Numbered from the stretch's first letter, positions 42,211 through 50,029 are shown. The stretch is 64,000 nt of DNA from UBA285 sp049970695 (GCA_049970695.1 JBMFML010000004.1:1-64000); one strand, 5' to 3'. Numbers and translations: made by a program. Notes: generated by a model not told the origin, from the sequence alone.

Positions 42211-43186
42211 ACGCGTCGATCAAAACCTTCTTTAGTAGCTCAAGGTTATAGCCAGTTAGTGCTGAGACCGGGAGGGGCTCGAATCCGGTGTACTCTTTAA
42301 TTCCACGTACTACCTCCTCTACTTGATCTAAGCCTAAGAGGTCTACTTTATTGAGGACAACTGTTACCGGCTTGCCTTCGAGGAGCTTAGTAACCTGCGA
42401 GAATACCCTGACTTGCTCTTCAAGCGTATAGTAGAAATGAGGATATACCGCGAACACGTAGAGCAAGTGGTTTGCAAGGTGCTTTATAGCAAGAACGGCC
42501 TTGAGCTCGATTAAGTTCTTCTCTTCTATTGGAGAGTCCAGCATGCCGGGGGAGTCTAAAAGGACTATTTTTCCAAAGCCATCTACTTCCAAGTGGCCGG
42601 CTATCAGCGTCTTTGTCGTAAAGGGGTAGTTGCCTATTTCTGGTTTAGCTCTTGTTAGCTTAGATAGCAGCGTTGACTTCCCGACCTGAGGCAGCCCCGC
42701 AATAACCACTACATAGTCCCCTCTCACATCCGGCATTTTCGAGACTTCGACAAGGTACTTCTTCACTAGCAGAACTTTTCTCGAAAGCCTCTTGTAAAGC
42801 GATAACAACCTGCCAGCACTCCTTTTAAAGAGCTCTGATGAGCCTACGCCGTTGTCTTCACTCAGCCTCCTGAACTCTCCGAGAGCCTCATAGTATATGT
42901 TCCTGGCCACTCTAGCGTACTTCTTTGCCTTAGCAGCGAGGCTTCCAGCATCATAGCCTGTAAATACTTGAAAAAGCTCTTTGTAGAAGTCGCCAGCGCT
43001 CTCCACATCGCTTAGCACCTTGCTCAGGTTTTCTAGTTCTTCGGTAACTGCTCGGTATACGTAACTGAGCTTTCGAATCATGAAGTCTCTAAAGCACTCT
43101 CCACTGAGTTTTCTCATGGTTTTGAGTCTTTCATTGATTTGATTGTAGAGTTCTTCGTAGCTCTTGATGTAAGCTGCTGGTTTCAT
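42185..43186 (-). CDS. Nog1-like GTPase (Obg/OBG family)
   Basis: The protein has 333 residues. A helical N-terminal domain (about 1-155) precedes the G domain: GLPQVGKSTLLSKL (G1; Asn of the usual PNVGKS is Gln), NYPFTTKTLIAGH (switch), VLLDSPGM (G3, Ser in place of Thr), VVLNKVDLL (G4), PVSALTG (G5). Archaeal and eukaryotic Nog1 proteins take part in 60S/50S ribosome assembly. It lacks the long C-terminal extension of eukaryotic Nog1. Confidence 0.85.
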   Translation of the reverse strand: MKPAAYIKSYEELYNQINERLKTMRKLSGECFRDFMIRKLSYVYRAVTEELENLSKVLSDVESAGDFYKELFQVFTGYDAGSLAAKAKKYARVARNIYYEALGEFRRLSEDNGVGSSELFKRSAGRLLSLYKRLSRKVLLVKKYLVEVSKMPDVRGDYVVVIAGLPQVGKSTLLSKLTRAKPEIGNYPFTTKTLIAGHLEVDGFGKIVLLDSPGMLDSPIEEKNLIELKAVLAIKHLANHLLYVFAVYPHFYYTLEEQVRVFSQVTKLLEGKPVTVVLNKVDLLGLDQVEEVVRGIKEYTGFEPLPVSALTGYNLELLKKVLIDAFMAGKKSQ

Positions 43187-43260
43187 GACTGCTCATTAGC
43201 CTTGTTTCTACCAAATTCCTGGCATGTTCTGCCGCTCTTAAAAACTACTGCAGACTCTTG

Positions 43261-43863
43261 CTAAGCACGGACATCGATGGACTTCATTTGCGATAGTATC
43301 TTATCAACAACCACGCAGAGTCTTCTGTAGCTGGCTGGGCTTATGTTAAAAATCCTAATTACTTCCTCGCTACTCGGTTTAATCCCGGTTTCGAGTCTCT
43401 TCAGCAACATGTAAGCTAAAGCATACCTGCCCCGTTCACTCCTCGCGAGAAAAGCCGGGTTTACTGCACTTATCAGTTCAAGCCCCTTTCGCAGTACTTG
43501 CAAGTAGCCCATGGACTCCAGGTTCCTGCGTGCCTCAATAGATGCCTTAGATTTTATTGCGTGTACAAACTTCCCGGTTTTCAGGACCTTGTCGTAGTCT
43601 ACTTCAAACCAGGGCCTTTCTCTCGATATCTTCACGCACTTTTCATAGAGTTTAAGTGCATGCTTGTATTCTCGAGATACTACTTCTCCTACTCTACGAC
43701 TTCTCTTCGTGTTTAGCCCGCTGTCGAGCTCTAGGTGTTTTGTTCTAAACTCCCCAGCTTCTAGTGTTGTCAAGTGGTCTGCGACTACTCCACACTTAGC
43801 ACAGACCATTTCTCCGCGCTCGTAATCCCAGATGAGCGCGCCTCCGCAGTACTTGCAGTCCAC
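43261..43863 (-). CDS. Short TFB-like protein: zinc ribbon plus one cyclin-type HTH
   Basis: The protein has 200 residues. CKYCGGALIWDYERGEMVCAKC supplies the four Cys of a TFIIB zinc ribbon. EAGEFRTK and SGLNTKRSRRVG lie in the B-reader/linker region. From about 80 to 195 only one TFIIB core-like repeat is seen, ending in the helix-turn-helix SSEEVIRIFNISPASYRRL. Normal TFB is about 300 residues with two cyclin repeats. It is probably a divergent TFB paralogue. GGTG seven bases before GTG 43863 supports the start. Confidence 0.7.
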   Translation of the reverse strand: MDCKYCGGALIWDYERGEMVCAKCGVVADHLTTLEAGEFRTKHLELDSGLNTKRSRRVGEVVSREYKHALKLYEKCVKISRERPWFEVDYDKVLKTGKFVHAIKSKASIEARRNLESMGYLQVLRKGLELISAVNPAFLARSERGRYALAYMLLKRLETGIKPSSEEVIRIFNISPASYRRLCVVVDKILSQMKSIDVRA

Positions 43864-43983
43864 AGTACTACACCACGTTTTCCTTTCATGGGGGTTTTAC
43901 TGGGCTTGTTTATACCGGGCGTTTAGTGGACTCGGCTCAGGGTGTTTACCGAAAGTACTCCGCTCCACGAGCTCTGCAAGCAC

Positions 43984-43995
43984 TCTTATATAATA
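43984..43995 (+). promoter_or_regulatory. TATA box of the second proteasome beta gene
   Basis: CTCTTATATAAT is a strong TATA match. Initiation near 44016 excludes the TTG at 44013 and favours ATG 44028. Confidence 0.55.
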
Positions 43996-44027
43996 GCCTG
44001 TACCAATAGACGTTGCCAGGGGTTTGC

Positions 44028-44627
44028 ATGTCGCTAATTCCGGGAACAGCAGTGGGTATTAGAACAGCTAACTGCGTTGTACTAGCAAGCGAGAAGAGAG
44101 TAAGCTATGGGGGCTTCGTAATAAGCAAGCACGCAAAGAAAGTCTACCCAATTACAAGTAGGAGTGGCGTGGCATTTGCTGGGCTCATGGGAGATATTGG
44201 CTACTTAACCAGGATTTTAAAATTAGAAGCGAAGTACTATGAGCTTCAACACGGCAGGGAGATAAGAACGCGGGGTCTTGCAAAAGTGCTCTCGATAGTA
44301 CTATACAGCTATAAGCTCTTCCCCATGTTTACCGAAGTCATTGTAGGAGGCTACGACGAAGAAGGGCCCTCGCTCTTTATACTCGACCCCGTTGGAAGCA
44401 TAATTGAAGAGCGATACGCAGCTCTCGGATCAGGAGCACAAATAGCACTAGGCTACATCGAGCCGAGATACAGAGAAGACCTCAGCGTAGAGGAAGCCGA
44501 GAAAATGGCCGTAGAGGCTATAAAGACTGTTATTGAGAGAGACGTGCTTTCGGGTGATGGCGTAGACTTAATAACATTCACTAAAGAAGGCTACACAACA
44601 AAGGAATACATCTTTAAAACCGCGTAG
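44028..44627 (+). CDS. Proteasome beta subunit paralogue with altered active site
   Basis: The protein has about 199 residues. It begins MSLIPGTAVGIRTANCVVLASEKR. Aligned without gaps to TTTVG...LAADRR, position 1 is Gly instead of the catalytic Thr (Thr is at position 2), position 17 is Glu instead of Asp, and Lys33 is kept. GSGAQIALG and the SGDGVDL C-terminal motif confirm the family. Crenarchaea usually have two beta subunits, one of which can be inactive or structural, and this protein fits that. Possible cleavage before Thr2 is not excluded. Confidence 0.88.
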   Translation: MSLIPGTAVGIRTANCVVLASEKRVSYGGFVISKHAKKVYPITSRSGVAFAGLMGDIGYLTRILKLEAKYYELQHGREIRTRGLAKVLSIVLYSYKLFPMFTEVIVGGYDEEGPSLFILDPVGSIIEERYAALGSGAQIALGYIEPRYREDLSVEEAEKMAVEAIKTVIERDVLSGDGVDLITFTKEGYTTKEYIFKTA

Positions 44628-44630
44628 CTG

Positions 44631-44640
44631 CAAATAAACT
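44631..44640 (+). promoter_or_regulatory. TATA-like element of tRNA-Arg
   Basis: GCAAATAAACT lies about 26-30 bp before the mature 5' end; the same 11-mer occurs upstream of the SRP RNA. Confidence 0.4.
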
Positions 44641-44663
44641 CCTCAAAAACAGAGTGTAACGTA

Positions 44664-44738
44664 GGGCCCGTCGCCTAGCCAGGATAGGGCGCCGGCCTTC
44701 GGAGCCGGAGGGCCCGGGTTCAAATCCCGGCGGGCCCG
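44664..44738 (+). tRNA. trnR: tRNA-Arg (anticodon TCG)
   Basis: Length 75 nt. Acceptor GGGCCCG pairs with CGGGCCC (44731-44737), with discriminator G. The D arm is 44673-44690, the anticodon stem CCGGC/GCCGG, the loop CTTCGGA with anticodon TCG at 44699-44701, and the T arm CCGGG-TTCAAAT-CCCGG. There is no intron, and CCA is not encoded. It decodes CGA. Confidence 0.95.
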
Positions 44739-44890
44739 CTAATGCCCGATAAGCCTTAGCATACCTGTGATCTTCTTAATACTTTTGACTCGTCCGAGCC
44801 GCTACTTTCGATTAGCACAATCAATTATGCTCCTCTAACTCTCCTAAGTAAAAACATAGTACCTCACTTCTAGGTTCTAGTGAGGAGGTT

Positions 44891-44950
44891 ATGCGTTGTG
44901 AAAAGCTCGTACCTTATAATATGAATAACAGATTAAGAGGCTGGTTCTAG
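44891..44950 (+). CDS. Possible 19-residue leader/mini-ORF
   Basis: ATG at 44891 is preceded by GAGGAGG, one of the strongest ribosome-binding sites in the window, and the frame ends at TAG 44948-44950 after 19 codons. The ribosome-binding site overlaps one arm of the local hairpin and is complementary to 45001-45013, so access may be structure-dependent. No homologue is known to me; it may be a decayed gene start. Confidence 0.25.
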   Translation: MRCEKLVPYNMNNRLRGWF

Positions 44951-45038
44951 CTTCGTAAACTGAGGCGAACACCTAAAAAGCTCTTTGCGCGGTAAAATAG
45001 AACCTCCTCCTAGTTGTAGCAAGAGTGCTCTCAAACGC

Positions 45039-45058
45039 GAACGCTTAGTGAAGCGTTC
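45039..45058. repeat. Perfect 8-bp hairpin with 4-nt loop
   Basis: GAACGCTT, loop AGTG, AAGCGTTC. It has no T-run on either side, so it is not a typical intrinsic terminator. Confidence 0.5.
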
Positions 45059-45168
45059 TGCTCTAGAAATTAGTATCTATGAGCAAAGACAGCGTTCGTC
45101 GAGCACTTCAGTAAAGGCTCGCAAAGCTGTTTTAGTAAGGATGCTAGGGTAAAAATGAGCGGAAAATG

Positions 45169-46617
45169 CTAGCCCTTGACAACGCCTATTGGCGTAAGCC
45201 TTACTACTGCGCGTGCTATCTTGACTTTTTCAGCTACGAATACGACTTTGTCAACGTCTTTGTAGGCCTCTGGCGCTTCTTCGCTGACTACTCTCTTTGT
45301 TGCCGCGCGAACTACTATACCTCTACTGCTGAGCTCGGCAATTACTCTGTCTGGAGAGTACGACCTGATGGCATCTCCTCTGCTCAACCACCTTCCAGCT
45401 CCGTGAGGTGCACTATACCATGTTCTGAGGCCCTCTGGTACGCCTACGAGTATGTAGCTTGCTGTGCCCATGCTGCCTGGTATTAGAACCGGTTGCCCTA
45501 TTGACCTATAATCTGCCGGTATATCGGGGTGTCCTGGTGGAAATGCTCTTGTTGCTCCCTTTCTGTGGACTACGACTTTGTACCTCTTGCCTTCAATAAC
45601 GTGCTCTTCTACCTTAGCTATGTTGTGCGCTACATCGTATATTACTTCTAGTCCGAGCTCTTCGGGGTCTTTTTTGAAGACGTGCTTAAAGCTTTCTCTA
45701 ACCCAGTGAGTTATTATTTGCCTATTTGTCCACGCGAAGTTAGCGGCTGCCGCCATCGCAGCAAAGTAGTCCTGCGCCTCGGGGCTTTTGAAGGGCACTG
45801 CTGCGAGTTCTCTGTCAGGCACCGATATCCCGTATTTTCTCATCGCTCTCTCCATTATCATCAAGTAGTCGCTTGCTACTTGGTGTCCAAGCCCCCTACT
45901 GCCAGTGTGAATCATTAGCGTTATCTGTCCCACGTGAGTAATTCCCATGACTTTCGCTATTTCGGGATTGTATATTTTATCGACTACTTGTATCTCGAGG
46001 AAGTGATTGCCTGCTCCAAGTGTACCCAGCTGCTCGTGTCCTCTCTGCTTAGCCACCTTGCTGACTTTATCTGCTCTAGCACCTTTCATCGAACCTCTTT
46101 CTTCTGTGTGCTCAGCGTCTCTCTCCCAGCCAAAGCCACGCTCAATGGCCCATTTAACACCATACTCGAGCACTTCATCTAGTTCGCTAATCGACAGCCT
46201 GAGCTGTCCTGTCGATCCAACACCGCTTGGTACGTTTTTGAAAATAGTTTCTACTAGATCCTTTAACTTGCCCTTGATGTCGCTTAGTGAGAGGTTTGTT
46301 CTTAAGACTCTCACGCCGCAGTTAATGTCGTATCCAACTCCACCAGGGCTTATTACGCCTTCTTCTACGTCGAATCCCGCTACGCCTCCAATTGGAAAGC
46401 CGTAACCTTGGTGGCCATCTGGCATTACGTACGAGTAGAGCCTTATACCGGGCAAGCACGCAACATTGGCTGCTTGTTCAAGAGTTAGGTCTGATTCCAT
46501 TTTCTCGAGCAAGTACTCATCAGCGAATATAATGGCATCTGTCTTCATACAGGACTTCGCGCCTGCAGGTATTCGCCACTCGTAGTCTCCTATTTTCTCG
46601 AGCCTTATCCTAGGCAC
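45169..46617 (-). CDS. rtcB: RtcB, tRNA-splicing ligase
   Basis: The protein has about 482 residues. VMPDGHQGYGFPIGGVAGFD, GGVGYDINCGVRVL (the metal-binding Asp and Cys), GTLGAGNHFLEIQ, MIHTGSRGLGHQVASDYL, VVHRKGATRAFPPG and GSMGTASYILVG are RtcB motifs; the GTP-linked His is in the APHGAGRWLSR segment. It joins 2',3'-cyclic-phosphate or 3'-phosphate ends to 5'-OH in tRNA splicing. The GGTG site ahead of GTG 46617 makes it start at MPRIRLEKIG instead of 46632. No intein is present. Confidence 0.95.
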   Translation of the reverse strand: MPRIRLEKIGDYEWRIPAGAKSCMKTDAIIFADEYLLEKMESDLTLEQAANVACLPGIRLYSYVMPDGHQGYGFPIGGVAGFDVEEGVISPGGVGYDINCGVRVLRTNLSLSDIKGKLKDLVETIFKNVPSGVGSTGQLRLSISELDEVLEYGVKWAIERGFGWERDAEHTEERGSMKGARADKVSKVAKQRGHEQLGTLGAGNHFLEIQVVDKIYNPEIAKVMGITHVGQITLMIHTGSRGLGHQVASDYLMIMERAMRKYGISVPDRELAAVPFKSPEAQDYFAAMAAAANFAWTNRQIITHWVRESFKHVFKKDPEELGLEVIYDVAHNIAKVEEHVIEGKRYKVVVHRKGATRAFPPGHPDIPADYRSIGQPVLIPGSMGTASYILVGVPEGLRTWYSAPHGAGRWLSRGDAIRSYSPDRVIAELSSRGIVVRAATKRVVSEEAPEAYKDVDKVVFVAEKVKIARAVVRLTPIGVVKG

Positions 46618-46690
46618 GAGGAAACACCACACTTACAAAGTCTAGTATGCTTTAACTCCTCAGGGACTTATATAAGCGTGCTGTCTTGTG

Positions 46691-47989
46691 CTAGCGGGCG
46701 TGCAGGGCCGGCTGGATCTCTTTTAAAACGTCACCTATGGGTACTTGCTTTTGCTCGCCTGTTGACATGTCTTTTAGCGTAATCACGCCCATTGAATGCT
46801 CTTTTTCACCATATATGAGGACGTACCTGCAGCCCAGCTTGTTTGCATACTCTAGCGCCCTAGAGATACTGCGTGCTCTGTACACAAACACTTCTAGGAA
46901 ATCCCTTGGCAACATTTTTGCAATTTTGTAGCCAATGTGTAGAGGCGCGTTATCCAGCACTAGTATAACGGCCTTTACTGGGTGACGCGGCTTAAAGGAT
47001 TCCTTAAGTACAAGAGCTATTCTATCAATTCCCAGGGCTAAGCCCGTTGAATACTCGAATGGTGCACCGTAGACTGCTGTAAGCCCATCATACCTGCCCC
47101 CACCCCCAATGCTTTGAGTTAGTTTCTCTGATGGTACTTTGTACTCGAATATCAATCCAGTGTAGTAAGCAAGTCCTCTGACGAGCTTAGAGCTGTACCT
47201 CACATCGTAGCCAAGCTGTCTTAAAGTATCAATGAATGTCAGCATTCTTTCTTGTTCTCTTTGAACAGTCTCGTACAGCTCTCCTAGGAAGTCCTTGTGC
47301 CCTTCAATTAGCTGCTCTAGTTTGTTAATGTCGTCTACCTCAACAAATCGCTTAAAGATCTCCGCTTTCTCGTCTCCTACCTTGGCCTTGAGCTCTTCCA
47401 AGGCCCTATCGACCTGGTCTTTATCAATTAAGTGTAGTATGTGGTCTTGGAACTCCTCTTCGATATTCATTTTCCTCATGAGACTTCGATACACGAGTAC
47501 GTTTCCAGCAATGTAGTAGTGCTTTACTCCCACTCTTTCGAGAAACTCGCTTGCAGTAATTGCTGCAGATAAGTCGGCATTTACATCGGGATCTCCAATG
47601 ATTTCTAACCCTCCTTGCCAGAACTCCCTATATCTAGCATATTGGGGTTCTTCGTACCTGAAGCACTGTGCAATATAGTAGAGTCTTATTGGCTTAGGCC
47701 TTGCTCTCATGTGTCTAATGTAAGCCCTAATAACGCTTGCCGTTATTTCAGGCCTTAGTGCTAAGAGCCTGCCGCTCTTGTCCTCGAAGACGTACATAGC
47801 ATTTCTAATTTCCTCGCCGCTCTTGGCTTCAAATAGCTTGAAGTACTCGAGAGTGGGCGTGATTATGGGCTCAAACCCCCTTGCTCTAGCAATAGATCTA
47901 AACTCGCTGAACAAATACTCGTAGAGCTCTGCTTCTTCGCCAATTATGTCGCGCATCCCACGCGGTGGATTGTAAGGCTCGCCAGACAT
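46691..47989 (-). CDS. hisS: Histidyl-tRNA synthetase
   Basis: The protein has 432 residues. Class II motif 1 lies in FEPIITPTLEYFKLF, motif 2 in RLYYIAQCFRYEEPQYARYREFWQ, and motif 3 in STGLALGIDRIALVL. The His-specific loops GGGGRYDGLTAVYG and LVRGLAYYTG are present, followed by the anticodon-binding domain (about 330-425). It is the last gene of a four-gene minus-strand operon, 2 bp after the endonuclease-like gene. Confidence 0.95.
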   Translation of the reverse strand: MSGEPYNPPRGMRDIIGEEAELYEYLFSEFRSIARARGFEPIITPTLEYFKLFEAKSGEEIRNAMYVFEDKSGRLLALRPEITASVIRAYIRHMRARPKPIRLYYIAQCFRYEEPQYARYREFWQGGLEIIGDPDVNADLSAAITASEFLERVGVKHYYIAGNVLVYRSLMRKMNIEEEFQDHILHLIDKDQVDRALEELKAKVGDEKAEIFKRFVEVDDINKLEQLIEGHKDFLGELYETVQREQERMLTFIDTLRQLGYDVRYSSKLVRGLAYYTGLIFEYKVPSEKLTQSIGGGGRYDGLTAVYGAPFEYSTGLALGIDRIALVLKESFKPRHPVKAVILVLDNAPLHIGYKIAKMLPRDFLEVFVYRARSISRALEYANKLGCRYVLIYGEKEHSMGVITLKDMSTGEQKQVPIGDVLKEIQPALHAR

Positions 47990-47991
47990 GA

Positions 47992-48528
47992 CTACCCGGC
48001 CCTTAAATCCGCTTGAACAAGCTCGTAGTACGTTAGCTCGCCGTGCAAGCTCACTATTGCAAGGGTTACTTTTAGGTTATTTCTCCGGGCCTCGTCAATG
48101 AGGTCAAATACGCGGCTAGTTTGTAACGGGGTTTTTTCTTCGAGGACTTGAATTAGCCTCAAGTCGCCACTCTTATCTCTTACGAGAAACTTCATCGCCT
48201 CTATTACTTTTACTCTTCTACCCCTGTCTCTCAGGTCTTTGTATACCGTTAGCATGGGCCAGAAGAACTTCTCAAAGCATTGAGGGTATGTAGAGACCAG
48301 GTTGTCGAGGTCGCTTATAAATGAGTTGGAGTGGCGAATGTGGGCCCTACCCTGCAATAGCAAGTAGGCTACTTCAACAAGATCCAGCTCTAAGCGGTCC
48401 TCAAAGTACTTTCCAAACCACTTCTCTGCGAGCTCGTCTGCTAAGGGCGACTTTTCCAGGAAACCTTTACAGCTCCTTGGATCGAAGTCTAGCACTATTT
48501 TTGGGGGCGCGCGAGAAGCATTAGACAA
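47992..48528 (-). CDS. tRNA-intron endonuclease-like structural (beta) subunit
   Basis: The protein has 178 residues. The EndA-like N-terminal domain has LDLVEVAYLLLQGRAHI. The C-terminal nuclease-fold domain has VYKDLRDRGRRVK and LKVTLAIVSLHGELTYYEL, which match EndA's YxDLRxRG and the last strand before the YYE end. The catalytic Tyr and His of the G-x-x-F-x-x-Y...GH loop are absent; a lysine near residue 153 may correspond to the catalytic one. Crenarchaeal enzymes are alpha2-beta2 with inactive beta, and this is probably beta. It is in an operon with hisS. Confidence 0.72.
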   Translation of the reverse strand: MSNASRAPPKIVLDFDPRSCKGFLEKSPLADELAEKWFGKYFEDRLELDLVEVAYLLLQGRAHIRHSNSFISDLDNLVSTYPQCFEKFFWPMLTVYKDLRDRGRRVKVIEAMKFLVRDKSGDLRLIQVLEEKTPLQTSRVFDLIDEARRNNLKVTLAIVSLHGELTYYELVQADLRAG

Positions 48529-48533
48529 GGTCC

Positions 48534-48827
48534 TTACCTCGGCTCTTTAATACCTCTCTCAATAAGCCTAATAATTGTGCTTTGAGCCGGCACGTAGTCG
48601 GCTATCTTGTCGAGCAAGTCCTCGCCTCTAAGCACGTCTATGAGCAGTAAACTGCCACTCCTATAGACGTAAACCAGTGCAGTGCCGCACAGGTAGATGT
48701 TTAGTTCTATTGAAGCATTTGAGTAATCGAGCTTGCAAATCTCTCCGAGGATCTTCTCGATCTCGGCCTGAACCTTCTTAGCAGGGTCAAGCGTGTCTAT
48801 CATGATGTGTGGCAGCACTCGAATCAC
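48534..48827 (-). CDS. Hypothetical small protein in the hisS operon
   Basis: The protein has 97 residues with mixed alpha/beta character and a hydrophobic strand pair IELNIYLCGTALVYVYRSGSLLLIDVL. I do not recognise the family. It directly abuts the NifX-like gene upstream and lies 5 bp before the endonuclease-like gene, so it is a true operon member and probably works with one of them. Confidence 0.7.
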   Translation of the reverse strand: MIRVLPHIMIDTLDPAKKVQAEIEKILGEICKLDYSNASIELNIYLCGTALVYVYRSGSLLLIDVLRGEDLLDKIADYVPAQSTIIRLIERGIKEPR

Positions 48828-49112
48828 CTAGATGAATATCTCGTTAATGACTTCTTCAATGTTAGACTGCTTTACTAAGACGACTTTGACTCCCATAGTG
48901 GCGAAGACCTCCTCGGTTTCGGGCTCTATAGACGCCGTTAGCATTGCACACACGTCGTACTCTTCCACAATATCTTCTAACAGCTCAGGGTGGGGAGGCT
49001 TTTCCCTCCTTAATACTATCTTCTTGGAATCCATGTCGTAAATTACAATTTCCCTAGCATCCTCGTATTTGACCACCACATCGTTCTTACACGTAATTAT
49101 AACCGACACCAC
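48828..49112 (-). CDS. NifX/NifB-like (dinitrogenase Fe-Mo cofactor-binding fold) small protein
   Basis: The protein has about 94 residues. VSVIITCKNDVVVKYEDAREIVIYDMD and later YDVCAMLTASIEPETEEVFATMGVKVVLV resemble the two halves of the NifX/NafY fold (strand, variable, phenylalanine-like acidic region, iydvd; then the sigGxxxxxxLxxxGikvi pattern). Many archaea have such small proteins without nitrogen fixation. The TATA box at 49133-49138 places the start at GTG 49112 or 49109 rather than 49130. Fold call moderate. Confidence 0.5.
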   Translation of the reverse strand: MVSVIITCKNDVVVKYEDAREIVIYDMDSKKIVLRREKPPHPELLEDIVEEYDVCAMLTASIEPETEEVFATMGVKVVLVKQSNIEEVINEIFI

Positions 49113-49130
49113 TTTTACTCGACCCGTCAC

Positions 49131-49140
49131 AATATAAGTA
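49131..49140. promoter_or_regulatory. Bidirectional TATA between the NifX-like operon and AGOG operon
   Basis: CAATATAAGT reads as ACTTATATTG on the other strand. The gap between the outermost possible starts is only 41 bp, so both operons probably use overlapping TATA elements here. Confidence 0.45.
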
Positions 49141-49171
49141 GCGAGATACTGCGTTCACATGGGTGATTTGA

Positions 49172-50029
49172 TTGGCGGTTAAAATAAACTACGAAAAAGC
49201 TGTACGTATTGCAGAGGCCTTGAAGCCTCTTAAGAGCCAAATAGAAGACCTCTACCTGAGAGATCCCCAATATATTGCAATTGAGCGCTTAGTACGTGCC
49301 CGTGGATGTAACGAAGCATTCGTTCTCGTCGTCCTTAATAGCATTGTGAGCTATAAACTTAGATCAACTGGCGAAGAGTACTGGACATGCTTTGCTGACT
49401 ACTTTTCTGAAAGAGCGTGGGAGGAGCCTACGCTGGGAGGCTTTCGCGAGTTTCTCGTAAAGTGCGGCAATGTGTTCCTCATGGAGCAGAAGCTAAAAAG
49501 GGTGGGAAAAGTTCTCTCGGCAAAGCTTGTGGAGGCTCTTCGCAGCGCTGCACTAGATTATTGCAAAAACATACGGGAGCTCGTGGCCAATCTCGCAGAA
49601 ATACTTGGTTCCGACACGAGCAGTAAAACTGTTATTTTCGCAGGTAAAATGTATGGGTATGTCTGCTATGCTTGTGGAGCTAAACCGGACTTCGGCGATA
49701 TCGGAATTCCAGTTGATTTTAGAAATACTGCCCTCGCGCTAATTAGCTGCCTTTTAGAGGGTTGCCGTGGTAAGCTCGGCAATTGCGTACGCGACTTAAT
49801 GAGTCCCGCAAGTGCAAAGTTAGTACAGAAAGCCTGGCAAACGGTATGCGACGAGCTCTCAATATCGTGTTTGCACTTAGATACCTTTACGTGGCTTGTA
49901 ACTAAGAAGCTCCTAGATAGCGGGTTTGACGTAATTAAGGCCGCCAAAGCTATTGAAAAAGACTACGGACTCCGCGTCCCCTTAGACGCTCTGAGGATTT
50001 TGGTGGAGTGTTCTCATGAATACGTGTAG
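49172..50029 (+). CDS. AGOG-type 8-oxoguanine DNA glycosylase/lyase
   Basis: The protein has 285 residues. The fold is all-helical, with SSKTVIFAGKMYGYVCYACG (Lys152 at the position of the catalytic Lys of Pyrobaculum AGOG) and GIPVDFRNTALALISCL (Asp182, the catalytic Asp). It excises 8-oxoguanine from DNA and nicks the strand. It has unusually many cysteines (for instance YVCYACG and the C-terminal CDELSISC). TTG start after GGTGAT. It overlaps the HD gene by 14 bp. Confidence 0.85.
   Translation: MAVKINYEKAVRIAEALKPLKSQIEDLYLRDPQYIAIERLVRARGCNEAFVLVVLNSIVSYKLRSTGEEYWTCFADYFSERAWEEPTLGGFREFLVKCGNVFLMEQKLKRVGKVLSAKLVEALRSAALDYCKNIRELVANLAEILGSDTSSKTVIFAGKMYGYVCYACGAKPDFGDIGIPVDFRNTALALISCLLEGCRGKLGNCVRDLMSPASAKLVQKAWQTVCDELSISCLHLDTFTWLVTKKLLDSGFDVIKAAKAIEKDYGLRVPLDALRILVECSHEYV

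Larger units (their letters stand above)
44739..45168. other. 430-bp intergenic region with inverted repeats, no clear gene
   Basis: Between tRNA-Arg and rtcB. It holds a 7-bp inverted repeat CCTCACT/AGTGAGG (44862-44868 and 44879-44885). The 13-nt AACCTCCTCCTAG at 45001-45013 complements 44877-44890 with one bulge. A perfect 8-bp hairpin lies at 45039-45058, and a longer imperfect inverted repeat joins 45024-45045 with 45091-45107. A TTATAATA box lies at about 44911-44918. The structures suggest a non-coding RNA or RNA-level control, but none matches a family I recognise. Confidence 0.4.

Noticed and set aside
45039..45058. Intrinsic terminator
   Set aside because: The hairpin is perfect but no T-run follows on either strand, so it is listed as a hairpin only.
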